Source: JARRNJ01 sp037385045
GTDB taxonomy: Bacteria > Pseudomonadota > Gammaproteobacteria > JASBUN01
NCBI GenBank assembly: GCA_037385045.1
Contig: JARRNJ010000101.1
Coordinates: 1-7,320 of the forward strand
Reading direction: 5' to 3'
Length of the DNA stretch: 7,320 bases
Positions 5,660-7,320 of this stretch are shown here, in pieces; the first letter of the stretch is position 1; every line of letters starts with the position of its first letter. The position numbers and the translations under genes are program-made. A model generated the notes under the pieces. That model worked only from the letters and a program-made list of their open reading frames with translations. It did not search any database and was not told the origin of the DNA.

Positions 5660-5986
5660 ATGAGCGACATCGACATTTCACAGCTTCTGGCGCAGATGCG
5701 CGTGATGGCAGCACGGGCCGAAGGCGGCACTGCGGTAAATTCCGGTTCCGGCGCCGCCGACAAGGTGGACTTCGGCGCACTGCTGAAACGGTCCATCGAC
5801 GCCGTGAACGAAACCCAGCAGCACGCCGGCAAACTGACCGACGCTTTCGAAGCCGGCGATCCCAACGTGGACCTGACCCAGGTCATGGTGGCGCTGCAGA
5901 AGGCCAACGTTTCGTTCCAGGCCATGACCCAGGTACGCAACAAGCTGGTCGACGCGTACCACGAGATCATGCAGATGCAGGTGTGA
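5660..5986 (+). CDS. fliE: Flagellar MS-ring/rod junction protein FliE
   Basis: A 108-residue protein, the usual FliE length. FliE is an early type III export substrate that links the FliF MS-ring to the proximal rod and helps open the export gate. Visible features are a variable N-terminal part (about 1-34), then DFGALLKRSIDAVNETQ (37-53), a central helix with the family hallmark GDPNVDLTQVMVALQKAN, and the C-terminal helix ending VRNKLVDAYHEIMQMQV, all typical of FliE. It has no cleavable signal peptide, as expected for a substrate of the flagellar export apparatus. The ATG at 5660 is chosen because GGAGAG lies 8 bases before it and the protein then begins MSDIDISQLLAQMR, as in homologues; an in-frame TTG at 5639 has no comparable site. 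fliF starts 54 bases downstream with no terminator between, so the two are probably co-transcribed. Confidence 0.93.
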   Translation: MSDIDISQLLAQMRVMAARAEGGTAVNSGSGAADKVDFGALLKRSIDAVNETQQHAGKLTDAFEAGDPNVDLTQVMVALQKANVSFQAMTQVRNKLVDAYHEIMQMQV

Positions 5987-6040
5987 GCCGCGCGCCAGGC
6001 AGCGGCAGTGCGATATCCAAACCATAAGGCAACCTGACCC

Positions 6041-7320
6041 ATGGCATTGATCAAGGCGGAAACAGCGAACGGTTTTGCCCGGCTGCCGGCACTGCGGCAG
6101 CTCGGCCTGATGGTGGGGCTCGCCGCCAGCGTCGCCATTGGCGTGGCGGTGGTGCTCTGGTCGCAGAAGCCCAACTATTCCCTCCTGTACGGCAGCCTGT
6201 CGTCCAAGGACTCGGCGGCCGTCATGCAGGCCCTGCAGCAGGCCAACATTCCGTACAAGGTGGATGACAGCAACGGTGCGGTCATGGTGCCCGCCGGCAA
6301 GGTGCACGAAGCGCGCATGAAGCTGGCCAGTGACGGGCTGCCCAAGGGCAGCGGGGTCGGATTCGAGCTGCTGCAGAAGGAGCAGGCACTGGGCACCAGC
6401 CAGTTCATCGAGCAGGCCCGCTACCAGCACGCCCTGGAAATCGAGCTGGGCCGTTCCATCAGTACCATCAACACGGTCCAGAGCGCCCGCGTGCACCTGG
6501 CGATACCGAAACGCTCGGTGTTTATTCGCAAACAGGACAAGCCGTCCGCGTCCGTGGTCCTGGACCTCTACCCCGGCCGCCAGATCGAGCCGGGGCAGGT
6601 GGCCGCGATCGTGCATCTGGTGGCATCCAGCGTGCCCGACCTCAACCCCGAGCAGGTGACGGTCATCGATCAGAACGGCACCCTGCTGACCGACCCGGGC
6701 AGCGACAAGGCCATGGGCCTCAGTGCCAGCCAGTTCGATTACACGCGTCGGCTGGAGGATACTTTTGCCAAGCGGATCGAAAATCTGATTTCGCCCATCG
6801 TCGGCCCCGGGCGGGTGCGCGCCCAAGTGGTGGCGGACCTCGATTTCACCTCTACGGAGCAGACCCGCGAGAGCTACGATCCGAATCGGTCGGCGCTGCG
6901 CAGCGAGCAGTTGGACGAAACGCACAACGCGAACAACGGTTTCGGCGCCGGTGTTCCAGGGTCGCTCACCAATGAGCCGCCGCCGGGCGGTACCACGTCG
7001 CCGGCCGGCGCGACCGCCAATGCCGCGGCCGGCGGCCAGGCCGGGACCGGTCAGGGCGGCAACGGCAACGGAAATCCGCGCGGGCAGGGCACCAACACTG
7101 CCGATCAGGGCAGCAGCAGCAAGCGCGTGGTACGCAATTTCGAACTCGACAAGACCATCAGCCATACCCGCACCCCGGCTGGCAGTATTCGCAAGCTGTC
7201 CGTGGCGGTGCTGGTCGACGACCGCCAGAGCGTCGGCGCCAACGGCCAGGTGACGCGCAAGCCGCTGACCAAGCAGGAGTTGGCCCAGATTACGGCGCTG
7301 GTCAAGGATGCGGTCGGCTA
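6041..7320 (+). CDS. fliF: Flagellar MS-ring protein FliF (3' end outside window)
   Basis: The frame is open from the ATG at 6041 to the window edge, giving 426 complete codons of a protein normally about 550-600 residues. FliF forms the inner-membrane MS-ring, the base on which C-ring, rod and export apparatus assemble. Visible parts: short cytoplasmic N-terminus, transmembrane helix about 21-41 (LGLMVGLAASVAIGVAVVLW), YscJ/FliF ring-building domain (about 45-215) with the family segments LASDGLPKG, EQARYQHALEIELGRSI and ARVHLAIPKRSVF, then the periplasmic C-terminal FliF domain from about 250 with GVPGSLTNEPP (304-314) and NFELDKTISHT (366-376). Residues about 316-361 are a Gly/Ala/Asn/Gln-rich low-complexity loop where FliF proteins are normally variable. 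The second transmembrane helix and FliG-binding tail lie beyond the window. The Shine-Dalgarno TAAGG (6025-6029) is 11 bases upstream. Confidence 0.95.
   Translation, partial: MALIKAETANGFARLPALRQLGLMVGLAASVAIGVAVVLWSQKPNYSLLYGSLSSKDSAAVMQALQQANIPYKVDDSNGAVMVPAGKVHEARMKLASDGLPKGSGVGFELLQKEQALGTSQFIEQARYQHALEIELGRSISTINTVQSARVHLAIPKRSVFIRKQDKPSASVVLDLYPGRQIEPGQVAAIVHLVASSVPDLNPEQVTVIDQNGTLLTDPGSDKAMGLSASQFDYTRRLEDTFAKRIENLISPIVGPGRVRAQVVADLDFTSTEQTRESYDPNRSALRSEQLDETHNANNGFGAGVPGSLTNEPPPGGTTSPAGATANAAAGGQAGTGQGGNGNGNPRGQGTNTADQGSSSKRVVRNFELDKTISHTRTPAGSIRKLSVAVLVDDRQSVGANGQVTRKPLTKQELAQITALVKDAVG

Noticed and set aside
5678..7165. Long minus-strand open frame opposite fliE and fliF
   Set aside because: Antisense shadow; FliE and FliF on the + strand are unmistakable.
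1..7320. Mobile element, CRISPR array, toxin-antitoxin or defence system
   Set aside because: No transposase, terminal repeats, regularly spaced repeats or such gene families are visible; the content is a conserved flagellar cluster.

Overview
The window is a flagellar regulatory and basal-body locus from a GC-rich (about 65%, estimated by eye) gammaproteobacterium, probably polarly flagellated. All genes lie on the + strand in the order fliT (partial) - PilZ-domain gene - fleQ - fleS - fleR - fliE - fliF (partial). This is the arrangement seen in Pseudomonas, Marinobacter and Halomonas type flagellar clusters. The FleQ protein is close to Pseudomonas FleQ: with the chosen start, its key residues fall at the same numbers as I remember for P. 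aeruginosa. Genus cannot be fixed from this sequence.

Layout. 1-339: 3' part of a FliT-type flagellar export chaperone. 470-1051: a small protein with a C-terminal, degenerate PilZ-like domain. 1052-1353: a 302-base non-coding stretch with a strong GC hairpin and a possible sigma70-type promoter ahead of fleQ. 1354-2808: fleQ, the sigma54-dependent master activator with a c-di-GMP pocket. 2809-2950: fleSR control region with a good -24/-12 sigma54 promoter, a FleQ-box-like element overlapping the end of fleQ, and a leader hairpin. 2951-4192 and 4205-5554: fleS and fleR, a cytoplasmic PAS histidine kinase and its NtrC-type response regulator, 12 bases apart. 5555-5659: a second -24/-12 promoter and leader. 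5660-5986: fliE, the MS-ring/rod junction protein. 6041-7320: fliF, the MS-ring protein, cut by the window edge.

How it works together. By analogy with the Pseudomonas/Vibrio hierarchy, FleQ with RpoN turns on the next tier, including fleSR. FleS then phosphorylates FleR, which with RpoN activates later genes. FliE and FliF start basal-body assembly. The sequence supports this wiring: the FleQ box and sigma54 promoter precede fleSR, and a sigma54 promoter precedes fliEF. c-di-GMP probably enters through FleQ; the neighbouring PilZ-like protein appears to have lost the usual ligand signature.

I see no mobile element, CRISPR array, tRNA, rRNA or clearly novel system. The points most worth a second look are the degenerate PilZ protein, the FleQ-box candidate at the end of fleQ, the structured fleS leader, and the altered AAA+ motifs in FleR.
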